Shown here piece after piece: positions 13,471 to 20,829 of a DNA stretch of 23,238 nucleotides. Position 1 is the stretch's first letter. Each line of letters starts with the position of its first letter. A program made the position numbers and the translations under genes. Under the pieces are notes generated by a model. It saw only the letters and a program-made list of their open reading frames with translations. It made no database searches and was not told the DNA's origin. The stretch is from an uncultured Bacteroidales bacterium (GTDB taxonomy: Bacteria; Bacteroidota; Bacteroidia; Bacteroidales; UBA932): NCBI GenBank assembly GCA_934725015.1, contig CAKVAS010000030.1, positions 1 to 23,238 on the forward strand, in the 5' to 3' direction.

Positions 13471-15003
13471 ATGAAAAAGATATATACAATATTAGCCTTT
13501 CTTGGACTTTTTGTTACGTCTTCTTGTTCCTCGGATTTCCTCAATGTCACTCCGACAACGGAAATACCCGAAGACGAATATTTCGGTGACTACGAAAAAC
13601 TGATAAAAGGGCTTATGGCGGCATACGCTCCTATGCAGTGGCCGGATTTCGTATTCGGAGGCTATGCTCCGTTGCAGTTCGTCTCCGATGTCATGTCGGA
13701 CGATGTCCGCGTGGGCGGCGCGAATGAGACTGACGTTCCGTATCTTCATCTGATGCGCAACTTTTCCGCTACTCCGAACTACACGCCCTCGACCCTCTGG
13801 GTCACATTCTATTCCGGGGTCTATCGGGCCAACCTCGTCTTGAAATATGTCGGGACGGCAAGCGGGATGTCGGCGGCATCGCGCAGCCGTATCAGGGCAG
13901 AGGCGTTGACTCTCCGGGCGTGGAACTACAGCTGGCTCTGGAAACTTTTCGGGAATGTCCCTTATTACACGAAGAATCCTTCCGGACCGTATATCGTCGA
14001 ACAGTATGAGGCGGACAGGGTATATTCGGAGATACTTAAGGATCTTGACTCGGCCCTTGAAGGCAGTGCGCTTCCCAAGGTGGTGAAGTCTTCCGAATAT
14101 GGCCGCTTCACCCGGGCGGCAGCTCAGATGCTGCGTGCCAATGTGGTCATGTACCAGAAAGACGAAGCTATGTACGGAACTGTCCTTGCGGATTTGCGGG
14201 AAATCATAGGGTCGCGGCTCTATAGCCTGCGTCCGGATTTCGCGGGTATTTGGACAGATGCCGGGGAGTGGTGTCAGGAGTCGATTTTTGAAGTCAACTA
14301 CACGGATTCCCCGAGCGAGCGCACGTGGGAAAGCCCTACAAAAGTCGGTGGTTCCGTATTTCCTACACTCATCGGCATAAACGGATATTCGGGGCCGGAG
14401 TTCGATACCGGCGGCTACGGGTTTGAGCCGGTGGAGAAGTCGCTCTATGATGCTTTTGAGCCTGATGACACCAGACGTGACGCGACCATACTCTGCTTTT
14501 CCAAATGGCAGCAGGCTCATCCGGAAGCCACATACACTCCTCGTTATGACGACACGGGCTATTTCAACCGCAAATACCTCGGCCGCTCCGACGGGCACAG
14601 CCGCTATAACGGCAATGCCCCCGAACTCAATTTTCGCAATAACTACAGGGTCTGGCGCTATTCTGAGGCTCTTCTTGCGGCGGCTGAGCTTATAGTCCGC
14701 ACCGGAGGGCCGCAGACTGAAGCCGACTCCTATCTGAATGAGGTCAGAGCAAGGGCGTTCGGAATGAAAACAACAGACGCCGCATTTGCTGCAAGGAAAC
14801 GCACCGCCACTCTTGACAACATCCTTCTTGAAAACCGGCTTGAATTTGCGCTGGAAGGGCACAGGTTCTGGGATCTCGTGCGTTTCGGCAAGGCCGGGCA
14901 GGTTCTCGGGGAAAGAGGCTATACCGAATCGAAGAAGTGGCTGCCGATTCCACAGTCCGAAATCGATCAGGCTCAGGGAACATTGAAACAAAACCAATAT
15001 TGA
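13471..15003 (+). CDS. SusD/RagB-family surface glycan-binding lipoprotein
   Basis: SusD proteins cap the SusC barrel and bind the glycan at the cell surface. The 510-residue protein has a lipoprotein signal with Cys19 (LFVTSSC), then the usual opening SSDFLNVTPTTEIP. The helical TPR-like part includes YRANLVLKYV and RAEALTLRAWNYSWLWKLFGNVPYY; the C-terminal part contains NNYRVWRYSEALLAAAELI, NEVRARAFG and LENRLEFALEGHRFWDLVRFGKA, ending WLPIPQSEIDQAQGTLKQNQY. All are SusD hallmarks. The ATG at 13471 is preferred over a TTG at 13465. It starts 55 nt after SusC and is surely in the same operon. Confidence 0.96.
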   Translation: MKKIYTILAFLGLFVTSSCSSDFLNVTPTTEIPEDEYFGDYEKLIKGLMAAYAPMQWPDFVFGGYAPLQFVSDVMSDDVRVGGANETDVPYLHLMRNFSATPNYTPSTLWVTFYSGVYRANLVLKYVGTASGMSAASRSRIRAEALTLRAWNYSWLWKLFGNVPYYTKNPSGPYIVEQYEADRVYSEILKDLDSALEGSALPKVVKSSEYGRFTRAAAQMLRANVVMYQKDEAMYGTVLADLREIIGSRLYSLRPDFAGIWTDAGEWCQESIFEVNYTDSPSERTWESPTKVGGSVFPTLIGINGYSGPEFDTGGYGFEPVEKSLYDAFEPDDTRRDATILCFSKWQQAHPEATYTPRYDDTGYFNRKYLGRSDGHSRYNGNAPELNFRNNYRVWRYSEALLAAAELIVRTGGPQTEADSYLNEVRARAFGMKTTDAAFAARKRTATLDNILLENRLEFALEGHRFWDLVRFGKAGQVLGERGYTESKKWLPIPQSEIDQAQGTLKQNQY

Positions 15004-15055
15004 CAACACATGGAAATATCTATAACACACATACTTATTGATAACAAATAGACTT

Positions 15056-16480
15056 ATGAAACGAATTCTTACAATCTTTGCATTGACGGTTCTGGCAGCT
15101 GCCTGCTCCGGGTCTTCATTTGAACTTGGCGAGACTCCGGACATCAAGGCTCCGAAATATTCAGTGGCTCTGGAAAAGGACAGTCCGAACATAATAAGGT
15201 TCACTTTTGACGAGGAGGGGGTGTCCCCGTTCTGGAAAATCAGAAAGCCGGACGGAAGCTATCTCGAGAGCAGCAGCCGTGACTTCACTCTGCGTTATTT
15301 CATGAAGGGCGAGTATGACGGCACGCTCACGGTTTACGGGCGCGGAGGAATGGATGAGCCTGTTCCGTTCACATTCAGCGTGACTGAAAACGACCCGGTC
15401 GTGAAGAAGCTCACCGGCGACGGTACTCAGAAAGTCTGGGTTTGGAACTGGTATGCGGACAAGCATTTCGGCGAAGGGGCGCGTGACTCAAAGGAACCGG
15501 ACTGGTGGCCTGTGGCAGCGTGGGAAATGAAGGATTTCACCATGTACGACGATGAACTTTCATTCATCACTGACACATGGGACTATGTGCTTGACACCAA
15601 GGGAAAGATTTATGCCGACGGCACGGTTCTGACGTTGCTTGACCCGGACGGTTTCCCTGAAGGAGGCAGCTACAGGGCGACCGACATCGCCTACACCCAG
15701 CCATCTGGCCAGAAGTGGGGGCTCTATGCCGACGAGAACGGGACGCTGTGGCTCAGCTTCTCTGCCGGTGGATTTCCGTCCTATCCGTGCTGTCCTTCGG
15801 CCATGGGAGGAGCATACGAGGTGCTGGAGCTTTCGGACGATGTCCTTTCCCTGAAATACGACACCGGTTCAGACACTTACGGCTCGTGGTTTTTCCGCTT
15901 TGTGCTCAAGGGCACGCAGCCGCAGACCGGAGGCGGTGAAAAACCGGACAAACCGGATCAGCCGGACACGCCTTCGATGACGGAATTGGAGAAGTCTCTT
16001 ACAACAAATGAGGACGGCTCGCAGAAACTGTGGGTTTGGGACCATACGACCAAGGGCCACTATGGTGAGGGCGACAAGGATGCCCTTGAACCTAACTGGT
16101 GGTCGGTTGAACCGGATGAGATGAAGAACTATTCGATGTATGACGACGAACTTGAGTTCCGTTTCGACGGTCATGCCTATATCCTTCATTCCAACGGCTA
16201 TGTCTATTGCGACAAGGCGGCACTCTCCGCGATGGGATATGAGGGGAATGAGGCCACTGACATAGAATACAGCCAGCCGGAGGGTCAGAGTTGGAAAATA
16301 GTTGAGGAAGACGGAGTGAATTACATAGTCTTTTCCGATATGGCCTTCCCGAGCGCGATTCCGGTTCCTGCGGCTCTCGGAGGCAAGTACAGGATTCTTG
16401 CACTGACGGCCGACTGCCTCTACCTGCGTCTTCAGACGACGGATGATTCATGGTATTTCCGTTTCATCGCGAAAAGATAA
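15056..16480 (+). CDS. Surface lipoprotein with PKD-like domain and two tandem glycan-binding-like domains
   Basis: This 474-residue protein is probably a surface glycan-binding protein of the SusE/F position type. It has a lipoprotein signal (VLAAAC, Cys17) and an Ig/PKD-like domain (about 30-115). Two copies of a ~155-residue unit follow, at about 122-288 and 319-474, separated by a Pro/Lys/Asp/Gly linker (GGGEKPDKPDQPD). Each copy begins DGxQKxWVW and contains HxGEG, EPxWW, EMKxxxMYDDEL, ATDIxYxQPxGQ, and ends WxFRF. The conserved Trp residues would suit sugar stacking. I recognise similar modules from Bacteroidota glycan loci but cannot name a family with certainty. ATG 15056 is preferred to TTG 15038. 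It lies 52 nt after SusD and 6 nt before the GH16 gene, in the same operon. Confidence 0.8.
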   Translation: MKRILTIFALTVLAAACSGSSFELGETPDIKAPKYSVALEKDSPNIIRFTFDEEGVSPFWKIRKPDGSYLESSSRDFTLRYFMKGEYDGTLTVYGRGGMDEPVPFTFSVTENDPVVKKLTGDGTQKVWVWNWYADKHFGEGARDSKEPDWWPVAAWEMKDFTMYDDELSFITDTWDYVLDTKGKIYADGTVLTLLDPDGFPEGGSYRATDIAYTQPSGQKWGLYADENGTLWLSFSAGGFPSYPCCPSAMGGAYEVLELSDDVLSLKYDTGSDTYGSWFFRFVLKGTQPQTGGGEKPDKPDQPDTPSMTELEKSLTTNEDGSQKLWVWDHTTKGHYGEGDKDALEPNWWSVEPDEMKNYSMYDDELEFRFDGHAYILHSNGYVYCDKAALSAMGYEGNEATDIEYSQPEGQSWKIVEEDGVNYIVFSDMAFPSAIPVPAALGGKYRILALTADCLYLRLQTTDDSWYFRFIAKR

Positions 16481-16486
16481 AATTTT

Positions 16487-17374
16487 ATGAAAGAAAGATT
16501 TCTTATATGTACAGCACTTCTGCTCGCGCTTTTCGGCGTGCCGTCCGGATGCATGAGGGAAGAACCGGAACATTTCAGAAAACCGGACTGGTGGACCACG
16601 GGCGAGGAAGATGAGGGTACCGGAGAATATCGTCTCGTGTGGTCTGACGAGTTTGATGACGAACCTGCTGACGGACAGCCGTGGGCGGAGCCTTCGGACG
16701 GCTGGATTTTCGAGACAGGCGGCACGGGATGGGGCAATGATGAGGAACAGTACTATGTGGATAAGTCGTATGGCGGCAAGGCCGTCTCCAAAGTGAGGGA
16801 CGGCTGTCTGATTCTGACTGCCTACAAACTGGACAGGCCTCTTGGCGGGAAGAAATACATCTCCGCGAGGATGACTACAAAGCGTTCGTGGACCTACGGG
16901 AAGATGGAGATGCGCGCGAAGCTTCCGGCGGGGCGCGGTACATGGCCGGCTTTCTGGATGCTGCCTGCCGCGAGGACTTCGGACAATCTCTTGGACGGCG
17001 AGATTGACATCATGGAGTATGTCGGCTGCGAGCCTGGCATCGTGTGGTTCTCGCTCCATAACAAGAAGGACAGGACCGATGAGGGCAAAAACCTCCTCAC
17101 CACGTCTCTGAAACTGGAATCGCCTGAAACGGAGTGGCATACCTATGGCGTGGAGTGGACGGCGGAGTACATTCAGGCCTATGTTGACGGCATTCCCTAC
17201 TACACTTTTCGCAACGATGGGACCGGCGACCCTAAGTCATGGCCGTTCGACAAGCCGTTCAACATCAAGCTTAACATAGCCGTCGGCGGAAGTTGGGGAG
17301 GATATATGGGTGTTGACGATTCCATATTCCCGACCGAGTACATCATCGACTATGTGCGTGTCTATCAGCACTGA
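16487..17374 (+). CDS. GH16 endo-beta-glycanase, lipoprotein
   Basis: GH16 enzymes are retaining endo-glycanases that cut beta-linked glycans such as laminarin, mixed-linkage glucan, agar-type galactans, or poly-LacNAc in mucin O-glycans. The 295-residue protein begins with a hydrophobic signal and Cys22 (GVPSGC), an imperfect lipobox. The catalytic strand is GEIDIMEYVG with nucleophile Glu172, Asp174 and acid/base Glu177. Flanking family features are LVWSDEFDD near 48, YGKMEMRAKLPAGRGTWPAF near 142-161, WMLP, WHTYGVEWT, FNIKLNIAVGGSWGG and the C-terminal YIIDYVRVYQH. It is a single-domain enzyme. The substrate is not readable from the motif; the presence of a GH20 in the locus hints at an HexNAc-containing glycan. 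Confidence 0.93.
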   Translation: MKERFLICTALLLALFGVPSGCMREEPEHFRKPDWWTTGEEDEGTGEYRLVWSDEFDDEPADGQPWAEPSDGWIFETGGTGWGNDEEQYYVDKSYGGKAVSKVRDGCLILTAYKLDRPLGGKKYISARMTTKRSWTYGKMEMRAKLPAGRGTWPAFWMLPAARTSDNLLDGEIDIMEYVGCEPGIVWFSLHNKKDRTDEGKNLLTTSLKLESPETEWHTYGVEWTAEYIQAYVDGIPYYTFRNDGTGDPKSWPFDKPFNIKLNIAVGGSWGGYMGVDDSIFPTEYIIDYVRVYQH

Positions 17375-17422
17375 TGTCAGATACGATAAAAATGATAACC
17401 ATATAATTAAGTTAAAGACGAT

Positions 17423-17557
17423 ATGAAACAATATGAAACTCCGTCGGTTACATTCGTGAATGTAACCGCAGAACTTGGCTTCGCGACAAGCGGGGAGGAG
17501 AAATTCTGCGGCTCCTACATAAATTCCGCAGCGGAGGAAAGTTATGGAACATTCTAA
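17423..17557 (+). CDS. Small peptide gene, 44 residues, unknown function
   Basis: An ATG at 17423 opens a 44-residue frame starting MKQYETPSVTFVNVTAELGF and ending AAEESYGTF, stop TAA at 17555-17557. It has no signal peptide or membrane segment; it contains one Cys (CGSY), a TSGEE turn, and an acidic C-terminal half. It fills the gap between GH16 (48 nt upstream) and the fimbrillin-like gene (13 nt downstream). The opening MKxYExPxV...ExGFATSG resembles many short Bacteroidales proteins I have seen next to lipoprotein or fimbrillin genes, but I cannot verify this here. It could be a secreted peptide precursor, a regulatory leader, or a small structural protein. No modifying enzyme lies nearby. 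Confidence 0.6.
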   Translation: MKQYETPSVTFVNVTAELGFATSGEEKFCGSYINSAAEESYGTF

Positions 17558-17570
17558 TCTGAAATGTGTT

Positions 17571-18545
17571 ATGAAACGTTTAATGAAAAATGTCGCGTTT
17601 GCGGCAGTGGCATTGACTGCTGTCCTTTCATCATGTACAAAGGAATCCGCACCGGATGTCGTGAGTCCGGCTTCTTTTACTGTCGATTTCATCGCGTCCG
17701 GACTTGATTCCAAAACTGTTTTCGGGACTCCTGACAATGGAATCCATCCCGTGCTGTGGACGGCAAGTCAGAAAGTTGCGCTGTTCTACAATTCGCAGAC
17801 CGGCGACCAGGGATGGTCTGACGGCGCTCAATACGTGACTCCTACATTGTCCGAAGACGGCTTGACAGCCTCATTCTCGGCGACATTCTCAAAGGATGAG
17901 TCGGACAGTCACTCCTTCTTCGCCTTCAGTCCCCTTAAGTCTCTGACATGGATGGGGAATGAGGACTGGGATGGTGACGGCGTCAATGAGAAAAAAGTGG
18001 TGTATGCTGAACTTCCGGCAGATCAAATTCCCCACAGTGGTACCTGCGATGAGACGGGACAGCTGCTTGTTTCAAGAGCGGATTTTACGGATTATCCGGA
18101 GAATGTCCGGCTGGTTTTCACCCATCTTTCCGCATACGGTAAAATCGCAGGGCTTGAACTTCCCGCCGGGGCTTTTCCGGAAGAAAGTGATGATTCGGAA
18201 ATAAAGCCGGGAATAGTAGGTGTGCTTCTGGAGGCGAACAAACCCGTCTCAGGGCAGCTTTTTCGCAATTTCGATGAGAATAAGGTTCTTGTCAATGAAA
18301 AAAAAGCGTTCAAGTATATCTATCTTGACGTAAACAATGAACTCAAGGGGCAGGCTCTTGCAGATGTCTTTTTCGCGTGTGCCCCGGTGCAGTTCGGAGA
18401 CGGCGATTTCCTCAAGGTCACGGTTTATACGACATCAGACACTTGGGTGAAGACAATCACTTTCTCATCAGAGCATCCTCTTTCATTCAGTCCGGGCAGG
18501 ATTTCGTCCTTCGGCATCAGTTCTGACGGATTTGAAAAGCAGTAG
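17571..18545 (+). CDS. Fimbrillin-like (FimA/Mfa-like) lipoprotein
   Basis: This 324-residue protein has a lipoprotein signal with Cys22 (TAVLSSC). The body reads like the fimbrillin-like family of Bacteroidota: a beta-rich N-terminal part with the early segment SKTVFGTPDNGIHPVLWTAS then QKVALFYNSQ, a region FSATFSKDESDSHSFFAFSP, FTHLSAYGKIAGLELPAG, and the end HPLSFSPGRISSFGI. No enzymatic motif is seen. In glycan loci such proteins may be accessory surface glycan-binding proteins rather than pilins. I chose ATG 17571, which gives a clean signal peptide; an in-frame ATG at 17544 overlaps the preceding peptide gene and adds nine polar residues. It is co-directional with the PUL, and the gap to GH20 is 107 nt. 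Confidence 0.62.
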   Translation: MKRLMKNVAFAAVALTAVLSSCTKESAPDVVSPASFTVDFIASGLDSKTVFGTPDNGIHPVLWTASQKVALFYNSQTGDQGWSDGAQYVTPTLSEDGLTASFSATFSKDESDSHSFFAFSPLKSLTWMGNEDWDGDGVNEKKVVYAELPADQIPHSGTCDETGQLLVSRADFTDYPENVRLVFTHLSAYGKIAGLELPAGAFPEESDDSEIKPGIVGVLLEANKPVSGQLFRNFDENKVLVNEKKAFKYIYLDVNNELKGQALADVFFACAPVQFGDGDFLKVTVYTTSDTWVKTITFSSEHPLSFSPGRISSFGISSDGFEKQ

Positions 18546-18652
18546 GAACCCCTGGACTGTGCCGGATTCTGAGAGCTCTGAACTTTTGATGAGACGGCGC
18601 CGGCATATATGTATTAGAATGTGTCGAGAAGACGATGACAGTGCCTTGAGTG

Positions 18653-20758
18653 ATGAAAAAATTTCTGAAATACCTTGAATTGCAGGCTTGTGTATGTGTC
18701 TCGATAATCGGGACATTATGTCTCGCGGTCTCCTGCTCGGAGAACATCCTTGAAATCCGCTGGATTGAAGGTGAGGAGCATGACGGAATGTGCATAAACA
18801 GGATAGTAATCGGCAATGCCTCCTCACTGCCGGAAAAATGGACAATATGGTTCTCTCAGATGCCTTCCGACATGGAGGTGCTTGAAGGCTCGGATGCCGG
18901 CATGGAGCAGGTGCAGGGAAACCTCTGCAAAATCACTGCTCCGGACGGCCGCTGTTTCAGTGACTCGTTGGTAATAAACTACAAATCCGCTCCTCTTCCG
19001 CGCCGGAGTTGGGCGCCGGAAGGCTTCGTGCTTCAGGACATGGAGTCCGACTCTGCAACGGGGACACCTCTGAAGGCTGAATACAGTTTTCTTCCTTTGG
19101 AATCTGACGGGGAATACTGGTACGGCTATAACGCATCCTTGGAAGCCGGGCGGCCTGATGTCACGGACATCATACCTTCTCTCAAACGTGTGAGCCGCAC
19201 GCCGTTCAAAAAAGACCGTGAGTCTTGGGATGATAGTGTTAACTACCAGTCCGAATTTGTGCATAGTTCATCGGGGATGCCTGTCGCGGAAAAGCCCGAC
19301 GGCTGGTATGGCCTGTCGATAGACTCGGACGGAAGAGCGTCGATAACCGCAGCGGATGCCGACGGTGAGTTCTATGCGCGTATGACTCTCGCGAAGCTGC
19401 GCCGTAACAGCGGAGCGGAACCACTCAGAAATGTCTATGTCGAGGATTGGCCTGATTGTCAGTATCGTGGCTATATGCTTGACGTTTCCAGGAATTTCAC
19501 GACTGTCGCGAACCTGCGGAGGCTGATAGATGTGCTTGCCGGCTATAAGCTTAACTATCTCCATCTGCACCTTACCGACGATGAGGGCTGGCGGCTGGCC
19601 GTTGACGGCATACCGGAACTGACCTCTGTCGGCGCGTTCCATTGCCTGAACCCGCGGCTCGGACTCCAGCCATCATACGACGGGTGCGCGGATCCGCGTT
19701 CATCCGCCCTTTCCAATGGATTCTACAGCAAAGAGGAGTTCAAGGATATACTCCGTTACGCCTGGGAGCGGAGAGTCAGGGTGATTCCGGAGTTCGACAC
19801 TCCCGGTCACAGCCGTGCCGCGATATATTCCATGAAAGCATACGAGAAAAGGACAGGGGACACATCTATGCGCCTGCGTGACCCGGCAGACGGTTCGCGC
19901 TACTGCGGGGCGCAGGGATATACCGACAATGTCATGAGCGTTGAACTGGAGTCGGTCTATAATTTTATTGGCTATATATTTGATTATCTTATAGAACTTT
20001 ACGCCGAAGCTGACGTTCCTCTTGAAGCCATTCACATAGGTGGAGATGAAGTCCCTTCCGGTGCCTGGAATGGCAGACCACTGCATCCGATGTTCCTCAG
20101 CCGTGTCGCGGATATGGCGAAGGAGCGCGGAGTGAAGATTGCCGGATGGCAGGAAATGGCAATATGCGCCGACGAATCGGTGGCCGCGAAGCTGAAGGAT
20201 GTCATGTTTGTGAATTATGTTTGGGATACATTAGGCGACAATGCTGACCTTCCTTTCAGAATAGCGGCTCAGGGTTATCCCACAGTCATGTCCAATGTCG
20301 AGTTTACCTACGCCGATCAGGCTTATTCTCCCAACAAGCAGGAGACGGCGCACTGTTGGGCGCGCTTCATTGACGACACCACTTCGCTTGGACTTCCGCT
20401 CCGGAAAGAGGCAAACATTGCGGGAGTGCAGGCACAGCTTTTTACCGAGACTATACGAAGCTTTGACGATGTCTGCTATGACAGTTTCCCGAAGATTCTC
20501 GGCGTGTTTGAACGCGGCTGGAATGCGGAGTCGAGCCTTACCGGCCGGCAGTTCTACAGCATCATTGCAGGCAATGAGATGCCGTGGTGGGACTCTTGCG
20601 GCATTGCCTACCACATTCCGCAGCCGGGAATGATTCTCCGTGACGGGGAAATTCTCACAAATTCGGCAATACCGGATGCCGTCGTCGAAGTCTCCAGGGA
20701 CGGGAAGCACGCCACTGCGCTCTATGGCTCCCGTCGCAGTTGCGCTACGACACTCTGA
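18653..20758 (+). CDS. GH20 beta-N-acetylhexosaminidase, lipoprotein, C-terminus probably frameshifted
   Basis: This exo-enzyme releases terminal beta-linked GlcNAc or GalNAc by substrate-assisted catalysis. The 701-residue product has a lipoprotein-type signal (Cys28 in LAVSC), an N-terminal beta domain similar to the chitobiase carbohydrate-binding domain (about 33-150), a GH20 domain 2 (to about 265) and the TIM barrel (RGYMLDVSRNF near 278, LHLHLTDDEGWRL, IPEFDTPGHSRAA). The catalytic pair is Asp465-Glu466 in HIGGDEVPSGAW; Trp residues of the sugar pocket are present (AGWQEM, NYVWD, GVFERGWNAE). After VVEVSRDGKHATALYG the frame ends abruptly, while a coherent continuation lies in another frame to 20829. 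The ATG at 18653 is preferred over GTG 18650. Location is probably periplasm or outer-membrane surface. Confidence 0.93.
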   Translation: MKKFLKYLELQACVCVSIIGTLCLAVSCSENILEIRWIEGEEHDGMCINRIVIGNASSLPEKWTIWFSQMPSDMEVLEGSDAGMEQVQGNLCKITAPDGRCFSDSLVINYKSAPLPRRSWAPEGFVLQDMESDSATGTPLKAEYSFLPLESDGEYWYGYNASLEAGRPDVTDIIPSLKRVSRTPFKKDRESWDDSVNYQSEFVHSSSGMPVAEKPDGWYGLSIDSDGRASITAADADGEFYARMTLAKLRRNSGAEPLRNVYVEDWPDCQYRGYMLDVSRNFTTVANLRRLIDVLAGYKLNYLHLHLTDDEGWRLAVDGIPELTSVGAFHCLNPRLGLQPSYDGCADPRSSALSNGFYSKEEFKDILRYAWERRVRVIPEFDTPGHSRAAIYSMKAYEKRTGDTSMRLRDPADGSRYCGAQGYTDNVMSVELESVYNFIGYIFDYLIELYAEADVPLEAIHIGGDEVPSGAWNGRPLHPMFLSRVADMAKERGVKIAGWQEMAICADESVAAKLKDVMFVNYVWDTLGDNADLPFRIAAQGYPTVMSNVEFTYADQAYSPNKQETAHCWARFIDDTTSLGLPLRKEANIAGVQAQLFTETIRSFDDVCYDSFPKILGVFERGWNAESSLTGRQFYSIIAGNEMPWWDSCGIAYHIPQPGMILRDGEILTNSAIPDAVVEVSRDGKHATALYGSRRSCATTL

Positions 20759-20829
20759 GCACTGACATTTCTGTCGTGCCGGCGTATGCTCTGCCGACGG
20801 GCAGGAGAGGCAGGGCGATAATCAGATGA
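20722..20829 (+). pseudogene. Out-of-frame C-terminal tail of the GH20 gene
   Basis: In the -1 frame relative to GH20 the sequence reads LRYDTLSTDISVVPAYALP then TGRRGRAIIR and stops at 20827-20829. This looks like the last strands of a chitobiase-type C-terminal domain, where an R-A/V-x-GRxS-like end is usual. A single-base loss somewhere around 20720-20742 would explain it. It may be a true mutation or a sequence error. The restored gene would overlap the convergent flavodiiron gene by 8 bp. Confidence 0.5.

Noticed and set aside
13492..15204. A 570-residue minus-strand frame opposite the SusD gene
   Set aside because: It is antisense to a recognisable SusD protein, has shadow-like composition and no family motif.
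17544..17570. An earlier start for the fimbrillin-like lipoprotein
   Set aside because: It overlaps the 44-residue peptide gene and puts nine polar residues ahead of a good lipoprotein signal peptide.
18546..18652. A terminator or small gene between the fimbrillin-like and GH20 genes
   Set aside because: I saw only short palindromes (such as AGAGCTCT) without a T run and no sound reading frame, so nothing supports a separate feature.
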